From contig NZ_BAABDD010000004.1 of assembly GCF_039539445.1 (NCBI RefSeq), positions 124,001-188,000 on the forward strand: a DNA stretch of 64,000 nucleotides, written 5' to 3'. This stretch comes from Salinactinospora qingdaonensis. GTDB taxonomy: Bacteria; Actinomycetota; Actinomycetes; Streptosporangiales; Streptosporangiaceae. Below, piece by piece: positions 29,796 to 38,579 of this stretch (position 1 is its first letter; each line of letters opens with the position of its first letter). The notes beneath the pieces were generated by a model, which saw only the letters and a list, made by a program, of their open reading frames with translations, had not been told where the DNA came from and searched no databases. The position numbers and the translations under genes are program-made.

Positions 29796-31133
29796 ATGCA
29801 CACGTTCCGCCCTCTCGCTAACGGTCTGCGCACCGACCACCCCGTCCCCGACCTGCCCTTCATTGACGACACCCACCTGCCCTTGGAGGATCCTGAGGGG
29901 TTGGAGGCCGTGGGTCGCGGCGCCGGCGAAGGCATGTGGGGTCGTTGGGATCCACATGATGAGGGCTGGCTGGCCTTCACCACCGACCCCTTCCGCCACG
30001 ACCTGGGCTGGTGCGTGCGCTACCACCCCGACCACGGACGCTCCGTCCTGCTCTATCGCGACGAAGACGCCTCCTCGGTGCATATGGACTGGTGGGGCGA
30101 CCCGCTGCTCTTCCGTTCCGGCGGCTACTGGTGGGACGGTTCCACCTGGTACCGGCCCGGCCAGGTCTGGGACGCCGCCGCTGAAGACTTCGAGCGCCGC
30201 ACGGTCCCGGCTGCCGTCAACGTCACTGCCGCCGACTTGCTGGACGACAGCGCCGATCCTGACCACGGTCACCTGCTCAAGGTCGCCAACTTCAGCCCCG
30301 AGGTCGCGCCCCCCGATCGCTGGGCCGACGAATTGGCGCTGTGGGCCCGGTACCGGAGTGAGCGCGGTGAGCAGCGCCCCCTAGATGCGTGCGTAGTGAC
30401 GCTGTCCGCACCGGAGTTGGCCGGCGACCAACTTGTGGGCATCACCGAGATGGCCCAGCTCGGCGGTATCGCCGCTTCCACTCTGCGCGCCTACATCTCC
30501 CGCGGGGAGGGCGATGTCCCCCCGCCCCAGGCCACCGTCAACGGGCGCAGCATGTGGGCGCGTCCGGTTGCCAAAGAGTGGGGCGAGCAGCGCCACCGCT
30601 CCCCTGAGAGCGTGGCCGCTAGCCTGACTTCCCCTGACGACAACTATGAGATGCCCGTCGGCCAGGCCCAGCTGCGCCGCCGCCTGGCCAAGACGTTCAT
30701 GTCCGTGCTGTGGAACAACCCCGCCCGGCGCAAGCGTTGGACCCTGCGCCACCGCACCGAGGCCGCCGTCAGCCAGGTCGCCGACGAGCTCGCCTGGAGC
30801 GCCGCTGCCGACCTAGACCGCATCGTCCCCACTGCCGACCTGCAGATGACCGTCAAGTACGCCCTACTGCGGGAACTCGCTGCTGGGCGCGGCAACGTCT
30901 CCTACCACGGGATCAACCGCTCGGTGGCCCGGATGCTGGACTGGCTCATCCGCCACCATCCCGACCGCGCCCAGCACACCATCGGCGGACTGGTGGGCCA
31001 GGCTGAACGCGAGCTGGGCATCGACCGCAAGGTCACCGCCCGTTCGCTGCGCACGGCCCTTGCCATGGACGGCAAGCTCGAACAGGAGTTGCGCGAGGAC
31101 TTCCTCGACCGCGTCCTACCTCGCACCACCTGA
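29796..31133 (+). CDS. Hypothetical protein with MerR-like HTH segment
   Basis: 445 residues starting ATG. I do not recognise the family. The first ~150 residues are rich in Trp/Tyr/Asp (WWGDPLLFRSGGYWW, GSTWYRPGQVWD), a beta-rich domain. The segment GITEMAQLGGIAASTLRAYISRGEGDVPPPQ (~210-240) is a MerR/excisionase-type HTH with a wing. The last ~180 residues are helical and basic. Similar large HTH proteins occur on actinomycete plasmids and integrative elements. It lies between CRISPR arrays 1 and 2, read outward from array 1. Confidence 0.65.
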   Translation: MHTFRPLANGLRTDHPVPDLPFIDDTHLPLEDPEGLEAVGRGAGEGMWGRWDPHDEGWLAFTTDPFRHDLGWCVRYHPDHGRSVLLYRDEDASSVHMDWWGDPLLFRSGGYWWDGSTWYRPGQVWDAAAEDFERRTVPAAVNVTAADLLDDSADPDHGHLLKVANFSPEVAPPDRWADELALWARYRSERGEQRPLDACVVTLSAPELAGDQLVGITEMAQLGGIAASTLRAYISRGEGDVPPPQATVNGRSMWARPVAKEWGEQRHRSPESVAASLTSPDDNYEMPVGQAQLRRRLAKTFMSVLWNNPARRKRWTLRHRTEAAVSQVADELAWSAAADLDRIVPTADLQMTVKYALLRELAAGRGNVSYHGINRSVARMLDWLIRHHPDRAQHTIGGLVGQAERELGIDRKVTARSLRTALAMDGKLEQELREDFLDRVLPRTT

Positions 31134-31960
31134 ACCGCCGCCGGAGCAGTAGTAGACCGGTAGCGATGACGATCGGGCCTCGGGCTGGCGGCAACGCTCG
31201 GTCGAGGCCCTCAGCTTGTCCGCCGCGTGGCGCTGACGTGCCCGCACGGACGCTGACACCATCACCAAAACAAGCTGTGGAAAGCGGGGAAGGAAGCGGC
31301 ATGGTTCCCAGCGCGTGACCGCGTACATGCTGTGCGAAGGGGGAGTGAGCCTCCCCTGGACAAGCATCAAGGCCGACGGCCTTCCCCGGACCTGCGCCTC
31401 CCTCGGGACGCAGGTGACCGAAAAACGCGCCCTTCTCAAGCAAGCGTGGCTACGTGTGCGCATGCCCGCAGGAGACAAGCTTTGGCGATCTGGCTGTGCT
31501 CATCCGCAAGGTTGTGGACGAACGCGGAGCGGCGAGGAACCGAACAAGCGCTGCTCGCCATCGAGGAACTCCAAGACCTTCAGGGTCATGCAAGAGGCGC
31601 TGAACACCGTGATCCGCCTTTCATGCGCTCGTTTCGGGTGGAGGTGGCTCAGCGCTGAGGAGATCGAGAATCGAGCCCAGGTTGGATGCCGCATCCTCCT
31701 TGTGCGACGTCCACCACCGCAGGGCGGTCAGCAACGTCTTCCAGGGCTTCACTGAGCAGACTGGCGTCGGCGAGAGCTCGTCGAGCTCGGCCTCACAACA
31801 CCGTCACCCCGTCCTGATGCAGCTGATTTATGCGACTGCATCGCGCCTCTTGGCATAATCATTATGGCTGCTGTTGAACGCTGCCCCGTCCTGGCCATCA
31901 GCTGACCCTTTCATTGCCCTTATCCTCCACACCACCCACCCCCTCAATTTCCCGCAGCCA
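31134..31960. other. Decayed DNA before array 2, including a cas3-end fragment
   Basis: No intact gene is supported over ~830 bp; short protein-like stretches change frame. At 31831-31888 the sequence (TGCATCGCGCCTCTTGG then TAATCATTATGGC) matches the last coding part of the cas3 fusion gene (28556-28612, ending VITMAAAERR) with substitutions and stops. This fragment lies upstream of leader 2, as the real gene end lies upstream of leader 1. Confidence 0.65.
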
Positions 31961-32125
31961 TGCTCCTTGAGAACTCCACACGCCCACTTCCGGCTCGCGC
32001 GAACCCCAAGTGCCCACGCAATCCCCGGGAGGTTCCCAAGCACAAAAACCTACAAACCACGCAAAACACCTCGCATTACGGGCCAGTCGACACCCCAGAA
32101 AACGCATCACCCCACGTCAAGAAGC
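31961..32125 (+). promoter_or_regulatory. CRISPR leader 2
   Basis: About 165 bp, nearly identical to leader 4 (shared TGCTCCTTGA, CCCCGGGAGGTTCC, GCATTACGGGCCAGTCGACA) and closely similar to leaders 1, 3 and 5. It directly precedes array 2. Confidence 0.83.
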
Positions 32126-32815
32126 GTGTCCACGGCTTCCGAGAAGCCGTCCCCGTTGAAGCGCTGGGACCTCACCGCTGCCGTGGCCAGCCAGGTCGTG
32201 TCCACGGCTTCCGAGAAGCCGTCCCCGTTGAAGCCCGATCTCCGATCGGCACGCCGTCGAGGGCCACGAAAGTGTCCACGGCTTCCGAGAAGCCGTCCCC
32301 GTTGAAGCGCCGCGACCGCGACCGCGATCGAGAACGCCAACGGCGTGTCCACGGCTTCCGAGAAGCCGTCCCCGTTGAAGCATCCTCGACAAGCACGTCA
32401 CGCCGCGGCGCCGCGGGTGTCCACGGCTTCCGAGAAGCCGTCCCCGTTGAAGCCCGCTTAGGAGGAGAAACCAATGGGGCTCTACGCCGTGTCCACGGCT
32501 TCCGAGAAGCCGTCCCCGTTGAAGCGCCGTCACCGGCGACGGCACCGCGCAGGTGACGGTGTGTCCACGGCTTCCGAGAAGCCGTCCCCGTTGAAGCTGC
32601 CATGCGAACCATTCCATGGGGTTGGCGTCTGGCGTGTCCACGGCTTCCGAGAAGCCGTCCCCGTTGAAGCTACGCCATCACACGAGCCGTCGACGTCAAC
32701 CGACCCCGTGTCCACGGCTTCCGAGAAGCCGTCCCCGTTGAAGCACGCCGAACGTCGCGGGCCGCGAGTCGGTGGAGAAGTGTCCACGGTTTCTCAGAGG
32801 CTGTCTACGGTGTCT
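32126..32815 (+). CRISPR. CRISPR array 2 (10 repeats, 9 spacers)
   Basis: The repeat is as in array 1 except the hairpin loop is CGA instead of TCG, and every repeat is followed by C. Repeats start at 32126, 32198, 32272, 32345, 32417, 32489, 32561, 32634, 32708 and 32780; spacers are 36-38 bp. The last repeat (TTTCTCAGAGG, CTGTCTACGG) is degenerate. Spacer 5 (32453-32488) contains a ribosome-site-plus-ATG pattern (GGAGGAGAAACCAATG), as expected for a protospacer at a phage gene start. Confidence 0.98.
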
Positions 32816-32872
32816 TTGTTGACGTGCATGGTTGCCCATGTTCAGGGCTGTGGGCTGTCAGGGCGCGTGTTG

Positions 32873-33178
32873 TCACTTGTTTTTTGGGTGTTTGCGGGGG
32901 CGACCGCCGCCGGTGCCGCGGCCGGGGCGGTTGGTTGCCCAGCGGTCGATGGTTTCGGGGAGCCAGACGGGGGAGCGTCCGAAGGTTTGGTCGGGTGGGG
33001 GGAAGTCGCCGGGGCGTGGGCATCCGTCGCGGCGGCGTTGGGAGGCGTGGTTGTGGTAGCCGCGCACTGTCGCTTCGCTTAGTGGGCTTCCGTCGTGCCC
33101 GGTGATCCCGTGTTGCTGTTGCAGGTATTGGGGCAGCGTCGGCAGGTCCAGATACGTCGGCAGTGTCACGCGGGTCAT
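32873..33178 (-). CDS. Small HTH/excisionase-like DNA-binding protein
   Basis: 101 residues from an ATG. The N-terminus reads PTYLDLPTLPQYLQQQHGI, then LSEATVRGYHNHASQRRRDG and FGRSPVWLPETIDRWATNRPG, the layout of winged-helix AlpA/excisionase-type proteins that guide integrases or repress element genes. A basic tail (GGGRPRKHPKNK) follows. It is the last plus-to-minus gene of the plasmid-like module and converges on the end of array 2. Confidence 0.68.
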   Translation of the reverse strand: MTRVTLPTYLDLPTLPQYLQQQHGITGHDGSPLSEATVRGYHNHASQRRRDGCPRPGDFPPPDQTFGRSPVWLPETIDRWATNRPGRGTGGGRPRKHPKNK

Positions 33179-33348
33179 GATACGCGGCAGCGGGGTGCTG
33201 GAGTGGGGTGCTGCTGTTGAGGTGGAGGCCGTTGTCGTTGAGTGGCGAGGGGCCTACAGCTTTCTACTGTGGTCACCAAGGGTAAGCAGTTGGGTCAGTG
33301 TGACGTCTGCTGGCTGCGGCGCTTTTCCGGTAGAGGCGGATGATGGTG

Positions 33349-33450
33349 TCAAGTAGGGGCCGCCGATTCGATGGCATCGGCGAGGTGGTGTTCCATCTCC
33401 TCTAGCAGGGCCTCAAGGCTGCTTATCGTGATCGTGGTGGAACTGGTCAT
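33349..33450 (-). CDS. Small hypothetical protein (33 residues)
   Basis: A very short frame supported by a strong ribosome site (AGGAGG 9 nt before ATG). It encodes a hydroxyl-rich start MTSSTTITIS then an acidic helix SLEALLEEMEHHLADAIES. It lies downstream of the clamp gene and its terminator. The size and a leader/core look are reminiscent of a peptide precursor, but no modifying enzyme is adjacent; function unknown. Confidence 0.55.
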   Translation of the reverse strand: MTSSTTITISSLEALLEEMEHHLADAIESAAPT

Positions 33451-33479
33451 GGTGGGTTTCCTCCTGGAATGGGTGGTTG

Positions 33480-33503
33480 GCCGCCCCCATACGCTGGGGC
33501 GGC
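33480..33503 (-). terminator. Hairpin after the clamp gene
   Basis: Perfect 8-bp stem GCCGCCCC/GGGGCGGC with 8-nt loop, immediately beyond the stop codon of the minus-strand clamp gene. No T-tract. Confidence 0.55.
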
Positions 33504-33507
33504 GGGG

Positions 33508-34686
33508 TTAGAGTCGGACCGGTGCGAGGAGATGCCGGTAGGTGGTGGGGTCGTCGTGTTGGGCGGCGCCGGTGGTGATTACGACCGGTGTGGTGGGCTT
33601 GTTGATGTGTAGCGTCACCGTGTCGCCGGGGATGGTTTCGAGGGCATCACTCAGGTAGTTCGGGTTGAACGCCACTTGGATGCCCGCCTTGTCGGCCCCG
33701 ACTCCCGTGGTTTTGGCGGGGATGTGGGGGGTCAGGGTGGCCTCGTCGGGGGTGACGGTCACGCTCGACTCGGCAACCGAGAGGCGCACGGGGAGTCTGC
33801 GGTGGCCGTGCGCGGTGTTGATCGCGGCGGCCCGCTCGACCAGGGTGGCCAGTTCTGTTCGGTCAGCGGTGACCGTCGTGGCGAAGGTGGCGGGGAACTT
33901 ATCCAGCAGTTCGGGGAATTCGTCGTCGATCAGGTGGAGCGAGAGGGCCACGTTGCCGCAGGTGAGGGTGACCCAGGCGAGGCTCCCCAGGCCGTGTTCG
34001 GGCTCGGATTGGGTGGCACCGATTCCGATCGTGTCGTGGGTGAAACGGCGGGTGGTCTTGTCGAGTATCTGGCCGGGTAGCACCCCCGTAACAACGGGGC
34101 CGGTCGTGCCTGTGGTGGTGGGGAGGTGGGTGCGGGCGATCCGGTAGCGGTCGGTGGCGGCCATGGTGAGGCTGTGGGAGTCGACCTCGGTCCACACGCC
34201 GGTGAGCACGGGCAGGCTGTGGTCGGTGCTGGTGGTGACCAGCACGCGCGCTAGTTCGGTGGTGAACTGGCGCCGGTCTACCCACACCGTGGGGGGAGCC
34301 GGGGTGGGCAGGTTGGGGTAGTCCTCAACCGGCAGGGTCAGCGAGGGTACGGTGTAGCCGGCGGCGCTGATGAGGGCCTTGCCGTCGTCGACGGTGAGGG
34401 AGACCGGTTTGGCTTCGGCGGTGCGTTTGGGCATCTGCTTGGTGACGGCAGACAGCAGTTTCGACAGAGCCAGGTGGTCGACGACGACCCGCTCTTCGGT
34501 GTCGACGTCGGCTTGGGGCAGGGCCACGGTGATCGCGGCCTGGTAGTTGCAGCCGGTGATGGTCAGGGCGCCGCTGCGGGTGTCGAGTAGCACCCCTGCC
34601 AAGGTGGGGGTGTGTGGGGAGCGGTCTTGGGCGATCCCAGCTGTGGCAAGGGCGCCGCGCAGTTCGCCCACAGTGGTGGTGAACAC
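33508..34686 (-). CDS. DNA polymerase III beta clamp paralogue
   Basis: A sliding-clamp protein of 392 residues from a GTG with GGAGGT 4 nt upstream. Features match DnaN: FTTTVGELRGALATAG, PTLAGVLLDTRSGALTITG, VVVDHLALSKLLSAV, PSLTLPVEDYPNLP, LPVLTGVWTEVDSHSLTMAATDRYRIA (the second-domain signature), and a C-terminal ending PVVITTGAAQHDDPTTYRHLLAPVRL. The ending LLAPVRL agrees with the clamp terminus LMPVRL. A second clamp on a mobile element may serve element replication or recruit host polymerase. It is preceded by the DUF932 gene on the same strand. Confidence 0.88.
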   Translation of the reverse strand: MFTTTVGELRGALATAGIAQDRSPHTPTLAGVLLDTRSGALTITGCNYQAAITVALPQADVDTEERVVVDHLALSKLLSAVTKQMPKRTAEAKPVSLTVDDGKALISAAGYTVPSLTLPVEDYPNLPTPAPPTVWVDRRQFTTELARVLVTTSTDHSLPVLTGVWTEVDSHSLTMAATDRYRIARTHLPTTTGTTGPVVTGVLPGQILDKTTRRFTHDTIGIGATQSEPEHGLGSLAWVTLTCGNVALSLHLIDDEFPELLDKFPATFATTVTADRTELATLVERAAAINTAHGHRRLPVRLSVAESSVTVTPDEATLTPHIPAKTTGVGADKAGIQVAFNPNYLSDALETIPGDTVTLHINKPTTPVVITTGAAQHDDPTTYRHLLAPVRL

Positions 34687-34757
34687 GGGAACCTCCAAGG
34701 GTGTACGCGGGGCCCGGCGCGGGGTGTACTTGTTCCCGCGCCGGGACGTGGCAGGGG

Positions 34758-35762
34758 TCAGTTGGTCACTGCGAATGCGCTGAAGGCGGTGCGCTTGAGA
34801 GCGGCCACGTTGGGCTGGGTGATGACCCGTTCGGCGCGGGCCACTGCTGTCTCGGCGCCGTCGGCGCCGCGCACGGGCGCGTAGTGGTCGAGGTATTCGA
34901 CCACCGACTGATACCCCGCCCACGCTGTGTTGCGGATATCGGCGTTGGTGTCGGCGTCAGCGAACAGCGCTCCCAACTGGCCGGTGATCCGGGCGTGGTT
35001 GGCGCGCTGGCGGTCGGTGGCGTTCTCGGCCAGGGGCCACAGTTCACGGTGGACGGTGTCCATGAACGCGCCCTCGGTGAGCTGAGTCTCGATCATCTTC
35101 TCGGCTTCGGCCTGGAACTTTTCGAGATAAGTCCAGGTGAGCCCGAGCGCCTGCCGGGCCTCTTCGATCCGGCCGCTGGCGCCCGAGGTGTGGCGCAGCG
35201 TCCATGAGGAGCGCGTGTTGGCCAGCGCGGCGGTTTGGGTGTTGGCGCACACGATGCGCACCGGAGTGACGAGCAGCCGCATCGGGGTGGAGCCGTCGTG
35301 GGAGTTGAGCGCGGCGATGTAGAGGTCCAGCTCATCGGTTCCGGCGATGGTCATGGTCTGCGGAAGCCACATGGTGACGAATACTTCGCGGCCCTTGCGC
35401 AGTGAGCCGGCCGTCTCGAAGTGCGCGCCGGACTCATCGACCAGGGCGTTGAGGAACCCGCACAGTTCCTCGTTTTGCACGGGCGTGTACTGCGATCCGA
35501 CACAGCCGAGCACGTCGGGCTTGCCGGTTTCGGGGTGGGTGCGCAGGGTCGCGTAGGCGCCAGGCACCGTCAACGTCTGGCCATCCACGGTGGTGGTCAG
35601 CGGGGATTTGCGTACGTTCCAGCCGCCAAGCCGGGCCACGCGCATGGCCTCTTCAGCGGTGAAGACGGTGTCCAGCGTGGTTCCCAGACGGTGCCAGGCG
35701 TCGGTGCGGGCGGAGACGAACGCGGCGCTGCCGTCAGCGAACTGCTCGATCTTGTGAGCCAT
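34758..35762 (-). CDS. DUF932 (phage/plasmid-like) protein
   Basis: 334 residues from the ATG at 35762 (AAGGGA upstream; an ATG at 35780 is also in frame). Family features: the start MAHKIEQFADGSAAFVSARTDAWHRLGT, AEEAMRVARLGGWNV, VLGCVGSQYTPVQNEELCGFLNALVDE, and REVFVTMWLP with NSHDGSTPMRLLVTPVRIVCANT. DUF932 proteins are common on phages and plasmids; a DNA-related role is suspected but unproven. It lies upstream of the clamp paralogue (71 bp gap) in one likely operon controlled by the operator at 35781-35809. Confidence 0.87.
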   Translation of the reverse strand: MAHKIEQFADGSAAFVSARTDAWHRLGTTLDTVFTAEEAMRVARLGGWNVRKSPLTTTVDGQTLTVPGAYATLRTHPETGKPDVLGCVGSQYTPVQNEELCGFLNALVDESGAHFETAGSLRKGREVFVTMWLPQTMTIAGTDELDLYIAALNSHDGSTPMRLLVTPVRIVCANTQTAALANTRSSWTLRHTSGASGRIEEARQALGLTWTYLEKFQAEAEKMIETQLTEGAFMDTVHRELWPLAENATDRQRANHARITGQLGALFADADTNADIRNTAWAGYQSVVEYLDHYAPVRGADGAETAVARAERVITQPNVAALKRTAFSAFAVTN

Positions 35763-35780
35763 GGGGGGCGTTCCCTTCAA

Positions 35781-35809
35781 AACATTGACCGCTTCATTCG
35801 GTCTATGTT
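35781..35809 (-). promoter_or_regulatory. Inverted repeat operator before the DUF932 gene
   Basis: AACAT-T-GACCG, seven bases, then CGGTC-T-ATGTT: an 11-bp-arm palindrome with one mismatch, ending 19 bp before the chosen start. A second inverted repeat AAACTTAG/CTAAGTTT (35831-35838 with 35854-35861) followed by TTGGTTTTT lies further upstream. Likely repressor site; no partner repressor identified. Confidence 0.6.
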
Positions 35810-36139
35810 TTAAGTATGCCCCGCGACTCCAAACTTAGCAACTGTAATGCTGTCTAAGTTTTTGGTTTTTCTAGGTGGAGATAGCTGTGGGGGCATGCAT
35901 GCTCCCCACATGCGCGGATGGCTCCAGGTATGGGCGCGGCGCAGTTGCCACTTCCTGTGTGCTCCCCGTGCCTGTGAGGATGGGCCCAGATGCGGCGTCG
36001 GTGTCCTGCTTAGGGCCGGTGGTGCAGGGTTGGGCGATCAGGGCCCATGTCGGAGGGCCAGGTGAATCCGTCGCCTTGAAGACGATGCCCTCGGCATGGG
36101 GCTCATGGGGGAGTGTGGGGATCGAACCGCTACGTACGG
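35810..36139. other. Gene-free stretch
   Basis: Apart from the upstream inverted repeat at 35831-35861 nothing is supported. It separates the DUF932 operon from the broken membrane-protein gene. Confidence 0.4.
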
Positions 36140-36872
36140 TCATCCCCCGAGACTGGGGAGTTGATTGACGAGGTAGCTGATGGCCCCGCCTGGCAGCAAG
36201 GAGCGCCTGTTGGAGATGTAGAGGACACGGTGGCGACGCCAGTGCGAGGGCCGTTCAGCCCGCGGCGCGTTGACCAGCACGGCGCCCGAAGGCTTCTCAG
36301 TGAGTCTCATCCAGCCAAAGGTGAAGATTGCGAACCCAAGTACCCCGGATCCCCAGCCGATGACGGATCGGATCTCGTGTAGAGGCTCAACGGAGCTTTC
36401 TACCGTCCCCCAGAGGATGAATGCTCCCAAGATCATGAAGAATGTGCCTTGGAATAGCCGTAGTCCAGCGGGTTTGAGGGGAAGGCTCAAGCGGGAGCGC
36501 TGTCGGCAGAGCCGTTCGATCTGCGTTGCGGTTCCGCGGACCCTCTCGTCGGGATTGATGACCCGGATCCCCCGTATCTCTTTCGCGAGGGTCGACAGTC
36601 ATGACGATCTTGGTGTCGTCGCGCTGCCCAGTCACAGTGAGTCCCTTGAGCTGTTCGGGCGCGTTTTCTTGCTCGCGGAAGGCGGTGAAGTCCTCGGGCG
36701 CTTTGCCGATGGTGCGCTTGGCGTCATGGGACTCGGTGGTCAGGTCGCCATCGCATCCCTCGTACACGAGTTCGGCGACCTGGACGAGTTCCTCACGGTA
36801 GAGGTGGGGGATACGACGTCCCACAGCAAGCGGAAAGTACTGATCGGGCTTTTTGCCGTGGATGAGAGGCAT
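36140..36872 (-). pseudogene. Putative two-TM protein gene broken by a frameshift
   Basis: Frame 1 (ATG at 36872 to about 36600) encodes a soluble domain with PDQYFPLAVGRRIPHLYREE and GLTVTGQRDDTKIVMTV. Frame 2 (about 36590 to 36140) continues STLAKEIRGIRVINPDERV, then two hydrophobic segments (FFMILGAFILWGTV and SVIGWGSGVLGFAIFTFGWM) and a basic tail. The two halves read as one protein of ~240 residues with a +1 shift near 36595. Either a real mutation or a sequencing error. Family not recognised. Confidence 0.55.
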
Positions 36873-37551
36873 TACACCATAGTGCTCAGCAGGACTGACT
36901 GCCCTGCCCACTGCAGTACCAGAGGGATGCCTCGGTGGAGGGGCCGGGCGTCCCAGCGGGGTGGGGTGCACCTGAGATGCCTAGTTGGGAGTGGCAAGGA
37001 GCGTGCCACCAGGTGACAACTGGCCTTGGGGGACTTAGAGTCCCGCAGCGGCGCTCCGGCGGCGGGGCAAAGTCAGTGAACACTGTGCCGGGACGGCCAG
37101 ATATGCCAAAGGGTGGCGCGCACCAGTCGCTTTGACGTTCGCGCAGGTCGTTGGTTGGACTATTCGGATTTTCGAGTGGTCTAGTTCTGTCGCCTGGTTC
37201 GTACTCGTTTCGACCGCTTTTGGGTTCCGGTGATGCCTGCCTGGTAAGAGCCGGGGATCACCACTCGCTTGTAGTTGATGGCACGTTCGTGAACGGCTCC
37301 CGGGGCGGCGGCATCTAAACTGCTCCTCGGAACCGGGTAGCAAACATTCGCTGGCTCGCCGCCCAGCCTGGGCGGCGAGCCAGCGAATTCCACGTCCTCA
37401 GTGGCACGGATATCGAGCATGAGGAATTCACAGCGATGATAGGTGAAGTGACTCGATAGGGGATTCCGCTACCGAAAACCAGGTAATCTATGCGGTGCTA
37501 CCGAAATATCCTGGCAGGACAACACCATCATAAGTCAACGAGGCACCGTCG
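36873..37551. other. Gene-free stretch with a long hairpin
   Basis: No credible coding sequence. The only striking object is the 43-bp hairpin at 37346-37388, listed separately. Confidence 0.4.
37346..37388. terminator. Perfect 20-bp inverted repeat with 3-nt loop
   Basis: The arms ATTCGCTGGCTCGCCGCCCA and its exact reverse complement flank the loop GCC. This is far longer than other hairpins in the window. It could be a bidirectional terminator or a structural site of a mobile element; no T-tract follows on either strand. Confidence 0.6.
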
Positions 37552-38343
37552 CTAGAGTGTCGTTGCCGTACTGGACTTCTGAAGGGTGAGCCCGGGATTG
37601 GAGTAACTCACGCTCAATCCGCCCCAACCCGCGGACACCGAAAGGACGCTGCCCCCGTTGTTTCCTTCGTAGTCGAAAGCTGCCTGTACGGTTCCGCCGC
37701 ATTCGGAAAGATCATAGCGTACAGAAACGTAGCCGTTATCCGTGTAGTTCACGAAGCCGCTTACCCCGTCTTCGATATTCCACGCCGGCCCACTGGTCCC
37801 CACGCCCGCAGACCTGAGTGTGGCTCGGTTGGTGGTCGTTCCCTGGTAGTTATAGGTCTGGGCGTTGTAGGAACTGTACTGGCCACAGGAGTCGCTGAAT
37901 CGGAGTGCGGCGATGTCGTAGGGGGACCCCTGCCCGACAAAGTCGTCCCGGTAATTCCAGTATCCGGAGACGCTAGCGCTCGGGGAAGAGGGGTGCTGAG
38001 AAGAAGCCACGGATACGACGAAGGCGTCCGACGGCCAACTCTGGGTAGCCATCCCACTAGGAGCTTCTTGCCCGTCGAATTCCGAGTTGATAGCCATGGC
38101 TTCCTCAGCCGAGGTTTCCCCGGTGATGCTTGTGCTCACGGAGAACTCTCCTCCGAGAGATTCAACGAGCTTTTCGAGGCCAACGTAGTCTTTGGGATTT
38201 TCCGCCTGGTAGGCTTCCACCCGCTCGTGGAATTCGTCGGCGCTAACCTGTACGGACGTCTCTGCTGATGCTACAGCGGCAGGGATAAAGAGGGTGCTAA
38301 CGGTGAGCAGACTGGCAGCACTGAAGGAAAAACCACGATGCAT
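37552..38343 (-). CDS. Secreted hypothetical protein
   Basis: 263 residues with a clear Sec signal peptide: a short basic start, hydrophobic core FSFSAASLLTVSTLFIPAAVA and cleavage after about ASA. A helical pro-region (DEFHERVEAYQAENP to EEAMAINSEFDG) precedes a Ser/Gly/Tyr-rich beta domain (SGYWNYRDDFVGQGSPYDIA, FDYEGNNGG, SVSAGWGGLSVSYS). Two Cys (DSCGQYSS and SECGG) could form a disulfide. No catalytic motif was recognised. It may be an extracellular adhesin or inhibitor. Confidence 0.72.
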   Translation of the reverse strand: MHRGFSFSAASLLTVSTLFIPAAVASAETSVQVSADEFHERVEAYQAENPKDYVGLEKLVESLGGEFSVSTSITGETSAEEAMAINSEFDGQEAPSGMATQSWPSDAFVVSVASSQHPSSPSASVSGYWNYRDDFVGQGSPYDIAALRFSDSCGQYSSYNAQTYNYQGTTTNRATLRSAGVGTSGPAWNIEDGVSGFVNYTDNGYVSVRYDLSECGGTVQAAFDYEGNNGGSVLSVSAGWGGLSVSYSNPGLTLQKSSTATTL

Positions 38344-38405
38344 TTATGAACCTAAAGGTTGCGTTCTGATGCCTTTGGCAGAAGAACATAGCTCTGCTTT
38401 CGTGG

Positions 38406-38579
38406 TCAAGGGGGAGGTGGTGGCTCTTTGTCCTGCCGATATTTTGAACTTTCCTGCTCATGGGAATGCTTTCGGAGTGCCCACAGCACAGCATTCCGCG
38501 TAACGTGATACTTCACATACATCCATACAGCGCCGAACAGTACGAGGAGAGCTAGGGCGGACAGTGGTTCTGCAGGCAT
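38406..38579 (-). CDS. Small single-TM protein (57 residues)
   Basis: A short frame with good membrane-protein logic. It has an N-terminal MPAEPLSALALLVLFGAVWM transmembrane helix, a basic cytosolic part YVKYHVTRNAVLWALRKHSHEQ, and an end in five prolines. The initiation region has no strong ribosome site. It lies 62 bp upstream of the secreted-protein gene on the same strand, so the two may be co-expressed. Confidence 0.5.
   Translation of the reverse strand: MPAEPLSALALLVLFGAVWMYVKYHVTRNAVLWALRKHSHEQESSKYRQDKEPPPPP

Noticed and set aside
37035..37420. Short minus-strand frames around the 43-bp hairpin
   Set aside because: No ribosome sites, no domain-like sequence, and they include the hairpin itself.
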